Of a stretch of DNA of 34,905 nucleotides, positions 4,955-11,693 are shown one piece after another. Source of the stretch: a virus; the IMG/VR virus record IMGVR_UViG_3300042542_001079, positions 1 through 34,905 of that record, one strand, 5' to 3'. The position numbers and the translations under genes were made by a program. Within the stretch, counting starts at the first letter, position 1, and each line of letters starts with the position of its first letter. A model generated the notes under the pieces. The model did no database searches. It saw only the letters and a program-made list of their open reading frames with translations, and was not told the origin of the DNA.

Positions 4955-5596
4955 ATGAAATTCACTCTCAAAAGGAAAGACATTCGCGGAATGTTGCACT
5001 TGTCTGCAAAAAAAGACATTCGCTATTATTTGCAAGGCATAAATGTTGCCCGTGATTTTAGAGGCACATACATAGAGGCAACTGATGGCCATGTATTAGG
5101 CAGACTGTTTGTTGACGGCATTCAATCAGATACACCTATGAGTGTCATTCTGCCTACTGAACACCTTACTAAACTCAAAGGCACGAAAAAACAGGGTAAT
5201 GACTATTTGCATTTTAGTGTTGACGGGTTAGCAGTAGAGTGCATATCAAATAATGAAACTGTCCGCTTTCAGGCTCATTCTGGGCGTTTTCCTGACACTG
5301 ATAGAGTCATTCCTATGGTTTTCAAAGATGATGATATTAAACCCTCTACATTTAACCCTGATTTATTGGTACGCTTTGTTGACTTTTCAGAGGAAGTATG
5401 GGGCAAAAGGCAAGTGCCTAGTTTGACTCAAAGAGGCACTGATTCTTGCCTTGTCAGTTTTCAAAGCATGGATGACCATTTTGTAGGGGTAATGATGCCA
5501 TTCAGGGAACAAGGCATGGCAAAAGTGCCCGCATGGTGCTACAGGTCAAAAACTAAGCCTGTAGAGGCTGAAACACCTGTAACAGTGACAGAATAA
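4955..5596 (+). CDS. Two-domain DnaN-like sliding clamp
   Basis: A 213-aa protein. Residues 19-29 (KKDIRYYLQGI), 42-49 (ATDGHVLG), 110-120 (GRFPDTDRVIP) and 179-185 (VMMPFRE) line up in order with the DnaN motifs HQDVRYYLNG, ATDGHRLA, GRFPDYRRVLP and VMPMRL. In E. coli DnaN these belong to domains II and III, so this clamp lacks domain I. It probably tethers the host polymerase to phage DNA. With two domains per chain, a ring of six domains would need three subunits, as in PCNA. The start is set by the ribosome site of cassette II. Confidence 0.8.
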   Translation: MKFTLKRKDIRGMLHLSAKKDIRYYLQGINVARDFRGTYIEATDGHVLGRLFVDGIQSDTPMSVILPTEHLTKLKGTKKQGNDYLHFSVDGLAVECISNNETVRFQAHSGRFPDTDRVIPMVFKDDDIKPSTFNPDLLVRFVDFSEEVWGKRQVPSLTQRGTDSCLVSFQSMDDHFVGVMMPFREQGMAKVPAWCYRSKTKPVEAETPVTVTE

Positions 5597-5610
5597 GAGT
5601 ACAAACAATT

Positions 5611-5629
5611 GGGCACAATGTGCCCTTTT
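5611..5629 (+). terminator. Intrinsic terminator after the clamp gene
   Basis: GGGCAC-AAT-GTGCCC (5611-5625) followed by TTTT. It lies 15 bases after the clamp stop and before the gene at 5666; a weak U-tract suggests partial termination. Confidence 0.65.
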
Positions 5630-5665
5630 GCCTGTGCTTTTACAGGGTTTTAAATAGGTGTTGAC

Positions 5666-5968
5666 ATGATTAAACCGACAGATTTCACGAAAATTAAACA
5701 TGATGTAAATGGCAACCCTCGCTATGTTTGCCACTACTTAAACTTAAATACAGACCTAGAGGCATCCACTACTATGGGTTGGGATGCAAACGGAAAACTA
5801 TTATTTGATAAGTATCAAATAGCCCTAGATAGAGCAAAAAAACTAGGTGGGCGCAAATTCCACAATAAGCAATATGGCGGGGGCATTGTTTTTAGGTGTG
5901 TTTATAACCTTGATAACCTTTGCGCTCAAATTAATGAATTGACCAACAATCAAGAGGTGACAGCATGA
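5666..5968 (+). CDS. Hypothetical early protein, 100 aa
   Basis: Starts after AAATAGGTGTTGAC. Soluble, with a GGRKFHNKQYGGGIVFRC stretch near residue 61-78; no known domain. It heads a group of four genes joined by 4-base ATGA overlaps (5965, 6159, 6422), each with the same GAGGTGACAGC or GAGGTGTCAGC ribosome-site block at the end of the gene before it. Confidence 0.7.
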   Translation: MIKPTDFTKIKHDVNGNPRYVCHYLNLNTDLEASTTMGWDANGKLLFDKYQIALDRAKKLGGRKFHNKQYGGGIVFRCVYNLDNLCAQINELTNNQEVTA

Positions 5969-6162
5969 ATAAAGCATTTCCACGCTATAAAACCGCTGAA
6001 ATTGCCGCTAATTGGGGTTGCCATGGGTGTTGTACTAAGCCAGACCCCCAAACAATCCAAACGACAGACTATCCGCCAAGCAGAGGCCAATATGCTTTTA
6101 AATGCACCAGTTGCCAAGCATGGACATTTTTTGACTTAGAAAATACAGAGGTGACAGCATGA
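5965..6162 (+). CDS. Small Cys-rich, probably zinc-binding protein
   Basis: A 65-aa protein with CHGCC near residue 19 and CTSCQAW near residue 48, giving two Cys pairs about 25 residues apart, as in a zinc ribbon. Overlaps its neighbours by 4 bases at both ends. The C-terminal residues (EVTA) match the end of the upstream gene because both encode the same ribosome-site block for the next gene. Confidence 0.65.
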   Translation: MNKAFPRYKTAEIAANWGCHGCCTKPDPQTIQTTDYPPSRGQYAFKCTSCQAWTFFDLENTEVTA

Positions 6163-6425
6163 GCGAAAAACTAGAATGGCAAGCTCTTTGGGACGCAATG
6201 GACGCAAACCCTAGCGAATGGATTCCTACAACTGAAAAAATGTACTGGGAAATGCTAGAGGTTTTACCGCCTAGAAAACAATCCAGAGGGGCGTTTTTAG
6301 TAGGTGAGGCAAGTAGCCACAATGCAGAGGGTTACCCTGTTTATTCGTGTTTTAAGCGGGTAGGGGATAGTTTTTTTGCGAAAAGTATGACATTTAATCA
6401 GTTTAATCAAGAGGTGTCAGCATGA
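6159..6425 (+). CDS. Hypothetical early protein, 88 aa
   Basis: Trp- and Glu-rich small protein (MSEKLEWQALWDAMDANP at the start). Its layout, a helical N-terminus then GAFLVGEA and a basic C-terminus, gives no recognised family. Coupled to both neighbours by ATGA overlaps. Confidence 0.65.
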   Translation: MSEKLEWQALWDAMDANPSEWIPTTEKMYWEMLEVLPPRKQSRGAFLVGEASSHNAEGYPVYSCFKRVGDSFFAKSMTFNQFNQEVSA

Positions 6426-6595
6426 CCCAAACCCAAGCATTAACCCAAGCCCTTATTCTTGCCATCACTGCACCTGATGATGACAGGGCACACCATGCCT
6501 CACGCCTTGCCGAAAGCATAGCCCAAGGGCTTAATTTTGACCAAGTAGAGCAATGCAAACTCGATGCGCTTGAAATGATAGGGGAAAACCCTTGA
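6422..6595 (+). CDS. Small helical protein, 57 aa
   Basis: Starts in the ATGA overlap after GAGGTGTCAGC. Reads MTQTQALTQALILAITAP and then an acidic amphipathic helix. Resembles many short phage proteins of unknown role. Confidence 0.6.
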   Translation: MTQTQALTQALILAITAPDDDRAHHASRLAESIAQGLNFDQVEQCKLDALEMIGENP

Positions 6596-6654
6596 TTTAT
6601 GCCGCAATTGCTCTAATTTTGAAAATTATTCTCAGAAAATAAAAGGTGTTAAAA

Positions 6655-6834
6655 ATGACGCATGAACAAATTGACAAAATGACAACAAATGAATGGTTGT
6701 CTTATAGAGGCGATAAGTTAGCCGCATTTTATGAAAAAGGCGGGAAATTGATTCCAAATTGTGAGTGCCCACAATGCGATATGGTCAATGATTATGTTTG
6801 CTTTGATTGTGAAATAGAACAAACTGGCGAATAA
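6655..6834 (+). CDS. Small four-Cys, probably zinc-binding protein
   Basis: A 59-aa protein starting after AAAGGTGTTAAAA. Two Cys clusters, CECPQC and CFDC, 9 residues apart form a likely zinc finger. Last gene of the left early block, followed by a terminator. Function unknown. Confidence 0.65.
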   Translation: MTHEQIDKMTTNEWLSYRGDKLAAFYEKGGKLIPNCECPQCDMVNDYVCFDCEIEQTGE

Positions 6835-6854
6835 GTCAGCAACCACTAACATTT

Positions 6855-6877
6855 AACCCGCCAAGTGCGGGTTTTTT
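6855..6877 (+). terminator. Intrinsic terminator of the left early block
   Basis: CCCGC (6857-6861), loop CAAGT, GCGGG (6867-6871), then TTTTTT. It closes the plus-strand block where it meets the minus-strand replication cluster. The hairpin is nearly symmetric and may also slow the opposing transcripts. Confidence 0.8.
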
Positions 6878-6987
6878 ATTGCCTACTTTTAAGCCGCTGA
6901 CAGTGATTCAATGTAGGGTATTGAGGGCTAAACAATATCAAAGCCTGAAAAGTGCCTTTTAAGCCGTTTTAGAGGTATTTTCAAGCC

Positions 6988-7218
6988 TTAGAGTTCGTCT
7001 GCGTGTGGGTCGTCAACAAATAAACAGATTCCCACATGGTTCAGGTCAAAATCAGGGCGCAAACCTACATTCCAAAAATGTGCCGCCCATCTAATCGAAA
7101 TCCTCGCACCTTCAGCAATTGAACCGTTCCCGATGTGCTCAAGGGCTTCTTTTTCTTTGTCAGTGTAAAAAATGACCTGACCTTTTGCATTAGGTGGTTT
7201 TCTGCTTTTCGATGCCAT
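6988..7218 (-). CDS. Small conserved phage protein, possibly DNA-binding
   Basis: A 76-aa protein with a basic N-terminus (MASKSRKPPNAKG) followed by a strand and two helices (VIFYTDKEKEALEHIG, then AEGARISIRWA), a layout compatible with a ribbon-helix-helix-like fold. Overlaps the end of the RuvC-like gene by 29 bases, and is the last gene of the minus-strand replication cluster. Confidence 0.65.
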   Translation of the reverse strand: MASKSRKPPNAKGQVIFYTDKEKEALEHIGNGSIAEGARISIRWAAHFWNVGLRPDFDLNHVGICLFVDDPHADEL

Positions 7219-7672
7219 GCAATGTGTGCCTCAGATATTCAGCGATTAGTAGGGCTTCCGCTTTGTTCCCGTCTTTTTTAAACTTCAATTTGGATTCAGG
7301 CCATAAGTAGCGAGCCATATCAAGCGATTCGTTTTTATCTGCTGATAGGTGGAAATGCTTTTTCCATCGTTGGGGCGTGACTAAATGCACAGGGTATCTG
7401 GTTAATTCACATACTGCCGAAATAACCCCTACTGCCCGACCGAATGTAAAAGTGCTTGAAACCCCTTGGCTTGGCATTGAATGTACTTGTTCCATGCAAA
7501 TTTCAGCCCCTTCTTTTGGGTCAACAATGGATAGGATTCGACTTTTAAAGACTAAGGCCAATATGTGCTTGTCTTTATGCTCAATGTCAAATGATTCTAG
7601 GTAATTACCATCATGGTCAATTGCGCCTAATGCGCCACTGACTGCGGCAGGGTCAATCCCGATGTAAATCAT
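7190..7672 (-). CDS. RuvC-like Holliday junction resolvase
   Basis: A 160-aa RNase H-fold nuclease. Asp7 in IGIDPAAVSGA, Glu61 in CMEQVHSMPSQG and the C-terminal KKDGNKAEALLIAEY (Asp134, Glu139) match the acidic catalytic residues of RuvC. Length fits the family (about 160-170 aa). It would cut branched replication and recombination intermediates before packaging. It follows the replication gene and overlaps both neighbours, so it belongs to the replication operon. Confidence 0.85.
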   Translation of the reverse strand: MIYIGIDPAAVSGALGAIDHDGNYLESFDIEHKDKHILALVFKSRILSIVDPKEGAEICMEQVHSMPSQGVSSTFTFGRAVGVISAVCELTRYPVHLVTPQRWKKHFHLSADKNESLDMARYLWPESKLKFKKDGNKAEALLIAEYLRHTLHGIEKQKTT

Positions 7673-7938
7673 TGATTTCCTTCATTATTTTGGTCAATTC
7701 CTGACTGATTCCCTTGTAAATCCCTGTTGGGTGCGTTTCCAATTCTTTCGCCCGATACCATGCCTGAGCTTTCCAACCATTCGTTGATGCTAGTTTCACC
7801 AAATGGGCGAGTGTGAACTGGTATGTTTCTAACGCAATCCCCTGTCTCGTAAAGTGCCTCGGTGATTCTGACAACGGGGTGGAGTCTGTTTCCATCTCTG
7901 ACTTCATCAAGGAGTCTGTTTGCTTCATTTTTTGTCAT
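7653..7938 (-). CDS. Overlapping or frameshifted small gene(s) between DUF1376 gene and RuvC
   Basis: Two frames look coding. From the ATG at 7938 (ATGA overlap with the gene before) one frame reads MTKNEANRLLDEVRDGN to ITEALYETGD, typical of a small phage protein. Further on the other frame reads FTLAHLVKLASTNGWKAQAW and ends at 7653, also phage-like, with no good start of its own. The change of frame falls near a GGGG run (about 7838-7842). One base fewer there would join the two halves. Either there are two overlapping genes, a +1 programmed frameshift, or an indel. The first frame alone would run to 7669 (89 aa), the second from 7928 (91 aa). Confidence 0.5.
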
Positions 7939-8741
7939 ACCTGTTTCCCTAAAACTGCCCTAATTCTCGCAAGAACTTCAGGGTTTGGTGGTGCGGTCTT
8001 CAGCCTGTCTTCATCAAGTTTGACAAGTGCAGGGTCACGAAATGAGCTTGAGGGTACGGTCTGGTGGACAATATCGGCCTTGTTAAACAGAGGTTTGACA
8101 ATGTTCTGGTTTCTTACCCAATTGCGCCATGTGGCTTGCCAATCCAACTTAACACCTGCCGCACCTGCTTTTGCTACCCAATAGTCTTTGAACGAGTCAA
8201 ACACCTTTTGAGGGTTTAAGTCAGGCCGTTCTGTTTGGCAGAATTCTGTCCAAGAATCAGGTAACTCAAAATCTGTTGAAAGGCGTGAGCCTTTTGTTCT
8301 TTGTTTTGTTGGCGACTCATCAATACTATGGTTATTGGTTATTGGTTCTTGGTTATTGGTTGGTTGCACGACCGTTGAACATGAATCCAACGACCGTTCA
8401 ACGACCGTTGAATTTCTGTTGAGTGTTCGTTTAGCGGCTGATGCTTTGCCAGCTTTTGATGCTGTCTCAAGTTGTTGTTTATAAAAGGAAATTTCTTTAT
8501 CGCATCGATTGTGATGCCATTGGTCATTTCGTAATGTGAAAAACATTCCTAAGATTCCAACAAGTGTATCCTGCTGGTCACGGGCATTGACTTTCATTGA
8601 AAGCTCAAAAATTGAGTTTGGCAATGGCTGTTCAGTGTCGTAATAAAGCCAAAGAAGTTTGAGATAAATCCCCACCTCCTCATTTGTCAAAAAAGAAGTG
8701 TCTTTGATAAAGTCACCAATGTGATGTTGGTAATAGTGCAT
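7935..8741 (-). CDS. DUF1376 replication protein (replisome organiser-like)
   Basis: A 268-aa protein. The N-terminal 85 residues (MHYYQHHIGDFIKDTSFLT, then GIYLKLLWLYYDTE) are a clear DUF1376 domain, a winged-helix-type module in phage replication initiators. After a linker, the C-terminal part contains FKDYWVAKAG and DWQATWRNWVRNQ, the usual tail of proteins that load the host helicase. The frame is open to 8825, but the family N-terminus begins at the ATG at 8741. It probably recruits the host DnaB-type helicase to the phage origin, perhaps at the iterons. First large gene of the minus-strand cluster. Confidence 0.85.
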   Translation of the reverse strand: MHYYQHHIGDFIKDTSFLTNEEVGIYLKLLWLYYDTEQPLPNSIFELSMKVNARDQQDTLVGILGMFFTLRNDQWHHNRCDKEISFYKQQLETASKAGKASAAKRTLNRNSTVVERSLDSCSTVVQPTNNQEPITNNHSIDESPTKQRTKGSRLSTDFELPDSWTEFCQTERPDLNPQKVFDSFKDYWVAKAGAAGVKLDWQATWRNWVRNQNIVKPLFNKADIVHQTVPSSSFRDPALVKLDEDRLKTAPPNPEVLARIRAVLGKQV

Positions 8742-8851
8742 TTTCCCACGCCCTAAAATCCACCCTGAAAAGAAACTGCGGCAGGAGGGGTGGGTTCTCT
8801 TTTCAATGGGGTAGCTACTCCCCATTTAGCCGTGTTTCAAACAATGTTACA

Positions 8852-9001
8852 TCAATAACAGTTGGTGTTGCAATTATTTCCATAACAACAAGTGGTGCAA
8901 GTCACATAACGACCATTTGAAGTGTAGGTGTGTGTTGAACAAGCCGCCCACAATGTCAGACTAGACAATGCTAAATATGCGCCAATGATGACTTTTTTCA
9001 T
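8852..9001 (-). CDS. Small secreted Cys-rich peptide
   Basis: A 49-aa product. Residues 1-20 form a signal peptide (MKK, then a hydrophobic run ending LTLWAA), leaving a mature peptide of about 29 residues with six Cys (CSTHT, CTTCCYGNNC, CNTNC). The start lies in an ATGA overlap with the gene at 8998-9165. Export and disulfide bonding in the periplasm are likely. It might act on the envelope or block superinfection; that is inference. No family recognised. Confidence 0.6.
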   Translation of the reverse strand: MKKVIIGAYLALSSLTLWAACSTHTYTSNGRYVTCTTCCYGNNCNTNCY

Positions 9002-9165
9002 GGTTTCCCCTGTTGTTGACTCTTTTGAGTCTCGATTAAATTCTTGAGGTAATTTCGTAACCAGACAGAACCGCCTAACCTACGAAACTCTGACCATTGG
9101 TCAAAAGTAACTCTGGTTGCGATTTTGTGTGGACTGCCTGTGATTTCTGATTTGTTTCGTGCCAT
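8998..9165 (-). CDS. Small putative regulator, paralogue of the gene at 9850
   Basis: A 55-aa basic protein: MARNKSEITGSPHKIATRV, then WSEFRRLGGSVWLRNYLK. It aligns end to end with the 50-aa product of 9850-10002 (shared K-SE-T, KI/RIGA-L/V and W--F/WKR-G-S-WL--L). The strand-helix-helix size fits a ribbon-helix-helix DNA-binding protein. It starts the minus-strand cluster, divergent from the gene at 9273, where it could regulate the region between them. Confidence 0.6.
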   Translation of the reverse strand: MARNKSEITGSPHKIATRVTFDQWSEFRRLGGSVWLRNYLKNLIETQKSQQQGKP

Positions 9166-9193
9166 GTGCCTAAAGTATCAGTGAGTTTAGTGT

Positions 9194-9245
9194 TTGACAA
9201 TAAGGGTATATCCTAGTGTACAACAGAATATATAGTGTCGTACAT
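9194..9245 (+). promoter_or_regulatory. Divergent control region with -35-like box and two TAGTGT sites
   Basis: A consensus -35 (TTGACA, 9194-9199) reads towards the gene at 9273; the matching -10 at 17 bases (TGTACA) is weak. Two members of the repeated site follow: TAGTGTACAACAG (9214-9226) and TAGTGTCGTACAT (9233-9245). This is the only place with two adjacent copies, and it lies between the two divergent early units. Confidence 0.45.
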
Positions 9246-9272
9246 TATCCATTCAACAACAGAGAGGCGTAC

Positions 9273-9521
9273 ATGAAATTTGATATTTTTCCTGATGAAC
9301 TGCAAGATATTGACTATCGAGATGAAGACTATGAACTCAGGGTTAAATGGTCGTATGACCCTGACTACAGTCCCAAAGAGGGACTCTACAGCAAATACTG
9401 TTTTGAGCTACAGAAAAGAACTAATGGTAGTTGGGTAGACATCACTGATGACCTGACCGACAGAGACTTTGCCAAAATACTTAAATTCATTAAGGAGAAC
9501 GACCATGATGACATTCTCTGA
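9273..9521 (+). CDS. Hypothetical acidic early protein, 82 aa
   Basis: Starts at the ATG after AGAGAGGCGTAC; the open frame upstream is control region. Very acidic (MKFDIFPDELQDIDYRDEDY at the start), with an SH3-like alternation of strands. Small acidic phage proteins may mimic DNA, but there is no further support for that here. First gene of the right early block. Confidence 0.65.
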   Translation: MKFDIFPDELQDIDYRDEDYELRVKWSYDPDYSPKEGLYSKYCFELQKRTNGSWVDITDDLTDRDFAKILKFIKENDHDDIL

Positions 9522-9714
9522 AGTCTTTGGGCGTGTGGCACTCATTGTTGCCCTACTGGTTGGTGTAAACCATGTCTTGACACGGCCTGTCACGCCACAG
9601 AGTATGCAAGTAGCCAGCAAGAAGAAAAGTCTTCTGAAGGCTTGTATCAGGCTTCACAAAAAGAAAGCAAAAAACTATGCCACCGTTTGCGAAAAGCGAG
9701 GAATCTATGTCTGA
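9505..9714 (+). CDS. Small single-pass membrane protein, 69 aa
   Basis: AAGGAG seven bases before the ATG at 9505 sets the start, overlapping the gene before by 17 bases. One hydrophobic helix (residues about 8-25: FGRVALIVALLVGVNHVL) is followed by a strongly basic tail with two Cys. Probably anchored in the inner membrane; role unknown. Confidence 0.65.
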   Translation: MMTFSEVFGRVALIVALLVGVNHVLTRPVTPQSMQVASKKKSLLKACIRLHKKKAKNYATVCEKRGIYV

Positions 9715-9874
9715 ATGGAAGACACAACAACAAGTCTATGACGAACTCAGGAACGATATTCTTGAACAAGTAGCACTTGATATTGAGAAGATGACAGGCT
9801 TTGGTAAAGATACCATTAGCAGTTTTGCAATTTACATCAGGAACATGAAATGCCTAGACCAAAATCAGAGTTAA
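9707..9874 (+). CDS. Hypothetical helical protein, 55 aa
   Basis: Starts MSEWKTQQQVYDELRND in an 8-base overlap with the previous stop, with GAGGAATCT in front. Charged helical protein of unknown role. An upstream in-frame ATG (9677) lies inside the previous gene and has no ribosome site. Confidence 0.6.
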   Translation: MSEWKTQQQVYDELRNDILEQVALDIEKMTGFGKDTISSFAIYIRNMKCLDQNQS

Positions 9875-10002
9875 CCACATCACAAAAGCGTATTGGCGCA
9901 AAACTTACGACATGGCAGTATGAAGAATGGAAACGAATTGGCGCATCAAAGTGGCTCAAGCAATTGCTGACAGAGAGCTATAAAAAGAGGGTACAGGAAT
10001 GA
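9850..10002 (+). CDS. Small putative regulator, paralogue of the gene at 8998
   Basis: A 50-aa basic protein (MPRPKSELTTSQKRIGAKL, then WQYEEWKRIGASKWLKQLL). It overlaps the end of the previous gene by 25 bases in another frame, and ends in an ATGA overlap with the next gene. The resemblance to the 8998-9165 product over its whole length supports it as a real gene. Likely ribbon-helix-helix-like DNA binding; partner sites unknown. Confidence 0.6.
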   Translation: MPRPKSELTTSQKRIGAKLTTWQYEEWKRIGASKWLKQLLTESYKKRVQE

Positions 10003-10301
10003 CACAAGATGAAATCATTGAGATGGCAATAGAAGCTGAATTTGTTTCACATGGAAAGCCAAGTGATGAAGAAAGTGAGTTGTTTGTTTGTCTTGATAAA
10101 GACATCTATAAATTTGCCAAACTGGTAGCCGACAAAGCGTTTCAGAATGGCTATGAAAAAGGCGTAGCCGCCTTTAATGAAGCGGTTTTGATTGAGCGTG
10201 AAGCCTGTGCAAAGCTGTGTGATAAAGAGGTAGAAGATTGGAAATATGACGCTGATGTTGTCGATGTTGCAATAGCCATCAGAGCCAGAGGTGAAGCATG
10301 A
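9999..10301 (+). CDS. Conserved small phage protein, 100 aa
   Basis: Reads MTQDEIIEMAIEAEF, then FAKLVADKAFQNGYEKGVAA and REACAKLCDKEVED, ending AIAIRARGEA. This 'FAKLVA--AF--GYEKGVAAEREACAKLC' layout is frequent in small phage proteins of unknown function from proteobacterial hosts. Mostly helical. Coupled to both neighbours by ATGA overlaps. Confidence 0.75.
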   Translation: MTQDEIIEMAIEAEFVSHGKPSDEESELFVCLDKDIYKFAKLVADKAFQNGYEKGVAAFNEAVLIEREACAKLCDKEVEDWKYDADVVDVAIAIRARGEA

Positions 10302-10681
10302 TTGAAGTATTGAAACAGATGCAAGAAGCGTTAAGGGAGTATCACTACTACACAATTGACGCTGGCTTGCCCAATCAATCAATGCTCAACAAAGGGTATG
10401 CGGCTTACCAAGCGGGTCTTAAAGCCATTGCAGAGTTGGAAAGCCAAGAGCCTGTGGCGTGGGTTGCAGAAGATGTTTGCGAAGGTCAATACATTGACGG
10501 AAGACCACGCAAAATTTGGTGGGAATGTGAAAAAAGTGTTGGTACGGCTTTTTACACCCACCCACCACAGCGCACAGAGGAACGCAACTTCTGCCAACGA
10601 TGTGGCAAACGATTGGGTAAACGATTGGACGGCATTGATAGCATTCATACTTGCACACCACCAATGGAAAAGAACACATGA
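10298..10681 (+). CDS. Conserved phage protein with C-terminal Cys motif, 127 aa
   Basis: A helical N-terminal half (EVLKQMQEALREYH) and the stretch EPVAW--TAFYTHPPQR are typical of a widespread family of small phage proteins without known function. The C-terminus adds CQRCGKRLGKRLDG and HTC, a likely zinc site. Four-base overlaps on both sides. Confidence 0.75.
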   Translation: MIEVLKQMQEALREYHYYTIDAGLPNQSMLNKGYAAYQAGLKAIAELESQEPVAWVAEDVCEGQYIDGRPRKIWWECEKSVGTAFYTHPPQRTEERNFCQRCGKRLGKRLDGIDSIHTCTPPMEKNT

Positions 10682-10848
10682 ATAACGCATTCGATTACAA
10701 AGGACAGCCATCACTCTGGTTGCGTGATAAACAACTCAAACGCTATATACAAGGCGAACAAAGTGCAAAAAAACGACAAGATGGTGGAGACATCAACGAC
10801 AAGAATCAAGTGTTGATTTACTCAAAATCCTCGTCTAACAAAAAATGA
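10678..10848 (+). CDS. Small basic hypothetical protein, 56 aa
   Basis: Starts MNNAFDYKGQPSLWLRDK in an ATGA overlap. Lys-rich and probably partly disordered. Last gene before the short control region at 10849-10944. Confidence 0.6.
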   Translation: MNNAFDYKGQPSLWLRDKQLKRYIQGEQSAKKRQDGGDINDKNQVLIYSKSSSNKK

Positions 10849-10893
10849 TTTGGTAAATAACTGTATTAGGGAAATCCCCTATATCAATTATGA

Positions 10894-10906
10894 TAGTGTC
10901 TGACAG
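10894..10906 (+). promoter_or_regulatory. TAGTGTCTGACAG regulatory site
   Basis: A member of the repeated site, preceded by the -10-like TATGAT (10889-10894) and a small TAGGG-AAATC-CCCTA hairpin. It lies 38 bases upstream of the gene at 10945, the first of the recombination segment, so it probably marks the promoter of that unit. Confidence 0.45.
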
Positions 10907-10944
10907 AATACACGCATTGATAGGTTTTTTAACAGGAGTGAATG

Positions 10945-11283
10945 ATGATTGATTTAGAAAGAGAAAAATGGATGGCACTGCAAGACATCAACTCAGAAGA
11001 TGTTGCAGATGCGATATGCGATAGCCAAGCTATCGTAGAAGCAATACAGTCAAACGCATGGGCTGATGTTGCAGACATGGTTCGGTCAAGAGTCGAACTC
11101 AAAGCAGAACGACTTGCACAAACAGCATTAGAAATACCGCTGACCCCTTGGGTTGACAGCGATGAAGAACTCCAGTTGTGGCGTTTTTACCGCATGGAAT
11201 TACAGCGTGAGGCTATTGAACAGAACAAGCCTAAGTTGCCTAAAATCAACCCTTACCACAGCGAGGCCAGCAATGAAGACTAA
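10945..11283 (+). CDS. Hypothetical early protein, 112 aa
   Basis: Acidic helical protein (MIDLEREKWMALQDINSEDV at the start, PLTPWVDSDEELQLWRFYRM near residue 66). Two adjacent ATG codons are possible; the second (10945) has the usual 6-base distance from AGGAG. The same AACAGGAGTGAATGATG block precedes the gene at 13275. Function unknown. Confidence 0.7.
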   Translation: MIDLEREKWMALQDINSEDVADAICDSQAIVEAIQSNAWADVADMVRSRVELKAERLAQTALEIPLTPWVDSDEELQLWRFYRMELQREAIEQNKPKLPKINPYHSEASNED

Positions 11284-11461
11284 GCTGAATCTTGAAAGAA
11301 TCATTGAGGAGCATTCCAATGAGTATTACTGTTCGTTCTGCATTAAACCTCGCAACCCAACAGATAAATGTTGCGATGACTCGTTTTTTATCTTATTTTC
11401 AGATTTGGACTCCCACACTCAGTTTGAAAGAGCGCACGAAATTGCGACAAAAGGCGGCTAA
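11273..11461 (+). CDS. Small Cys-rich protein, probable zinc finger, 62 aa
   Basis: Starts MKTKLNLERIIEEHSNEYY, then CSFCIKPRNPTDKCC, a compact four-Cys site. It begins 11 bases before the previous stop, with GAGG in front. Its second half shares DNA with the following gene in a different frame, so its exact end use is less certain. Confidence 0.55.
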   Translation: MKTKLNLERIIEEHSNEYYCSFCIKPRNPTDKCCDDSFFILFSDLDSHTQFERAHEIATKGG

Positions 11462-11693
11462 ACGATTGAAAGAGCAACCAAAGACACAAAGGGTGGTTAT
11501 GCCATCCAAACTCATCACCGACCCAACATTCGGGTATGTGAACTCAGCCCTGACCGATGTGTCAGCAACATGGAAGAAGCATTCAACAGGAGTGAAAAAT
11601 GCTGGATTATTCAACAATCCTAATGCGGATAGAAAGAACAACAAAGAGTCTGGAGGAGAAGTGCCTACACAAAAGATTCGTAGGGTTCAATAA
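11319..11693 (+). CDS. Small basic hypothetical protein, about 124 aa
   Basis: GAGGAG seven bases before the ATG at 11319 supports this start, though the frame is open from 11292 and other ATGs (11376, 11499) are possible. The best-looking part is LKERTKLRQKAAKRLKEQ and then LITDPTFGYVNSALTDVSATWKKH, reminiscent of small basic phage proteins near recombination genes. It overlaps the gene before by 143 bases and the one after by 95, so the ends are uncertain. Confidence 0.5.
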   Translation: MSITVRSALNLATQQINVAMTRFLSYFQIWTPTLSLKERTKLRQKAAKRLKEQPKTQRVVMPSKLITDPTFGYVNSALTDVSATWKKHSTGVKNAGLFNNPNADRKNNKESGGEVPTQKIRRVQ

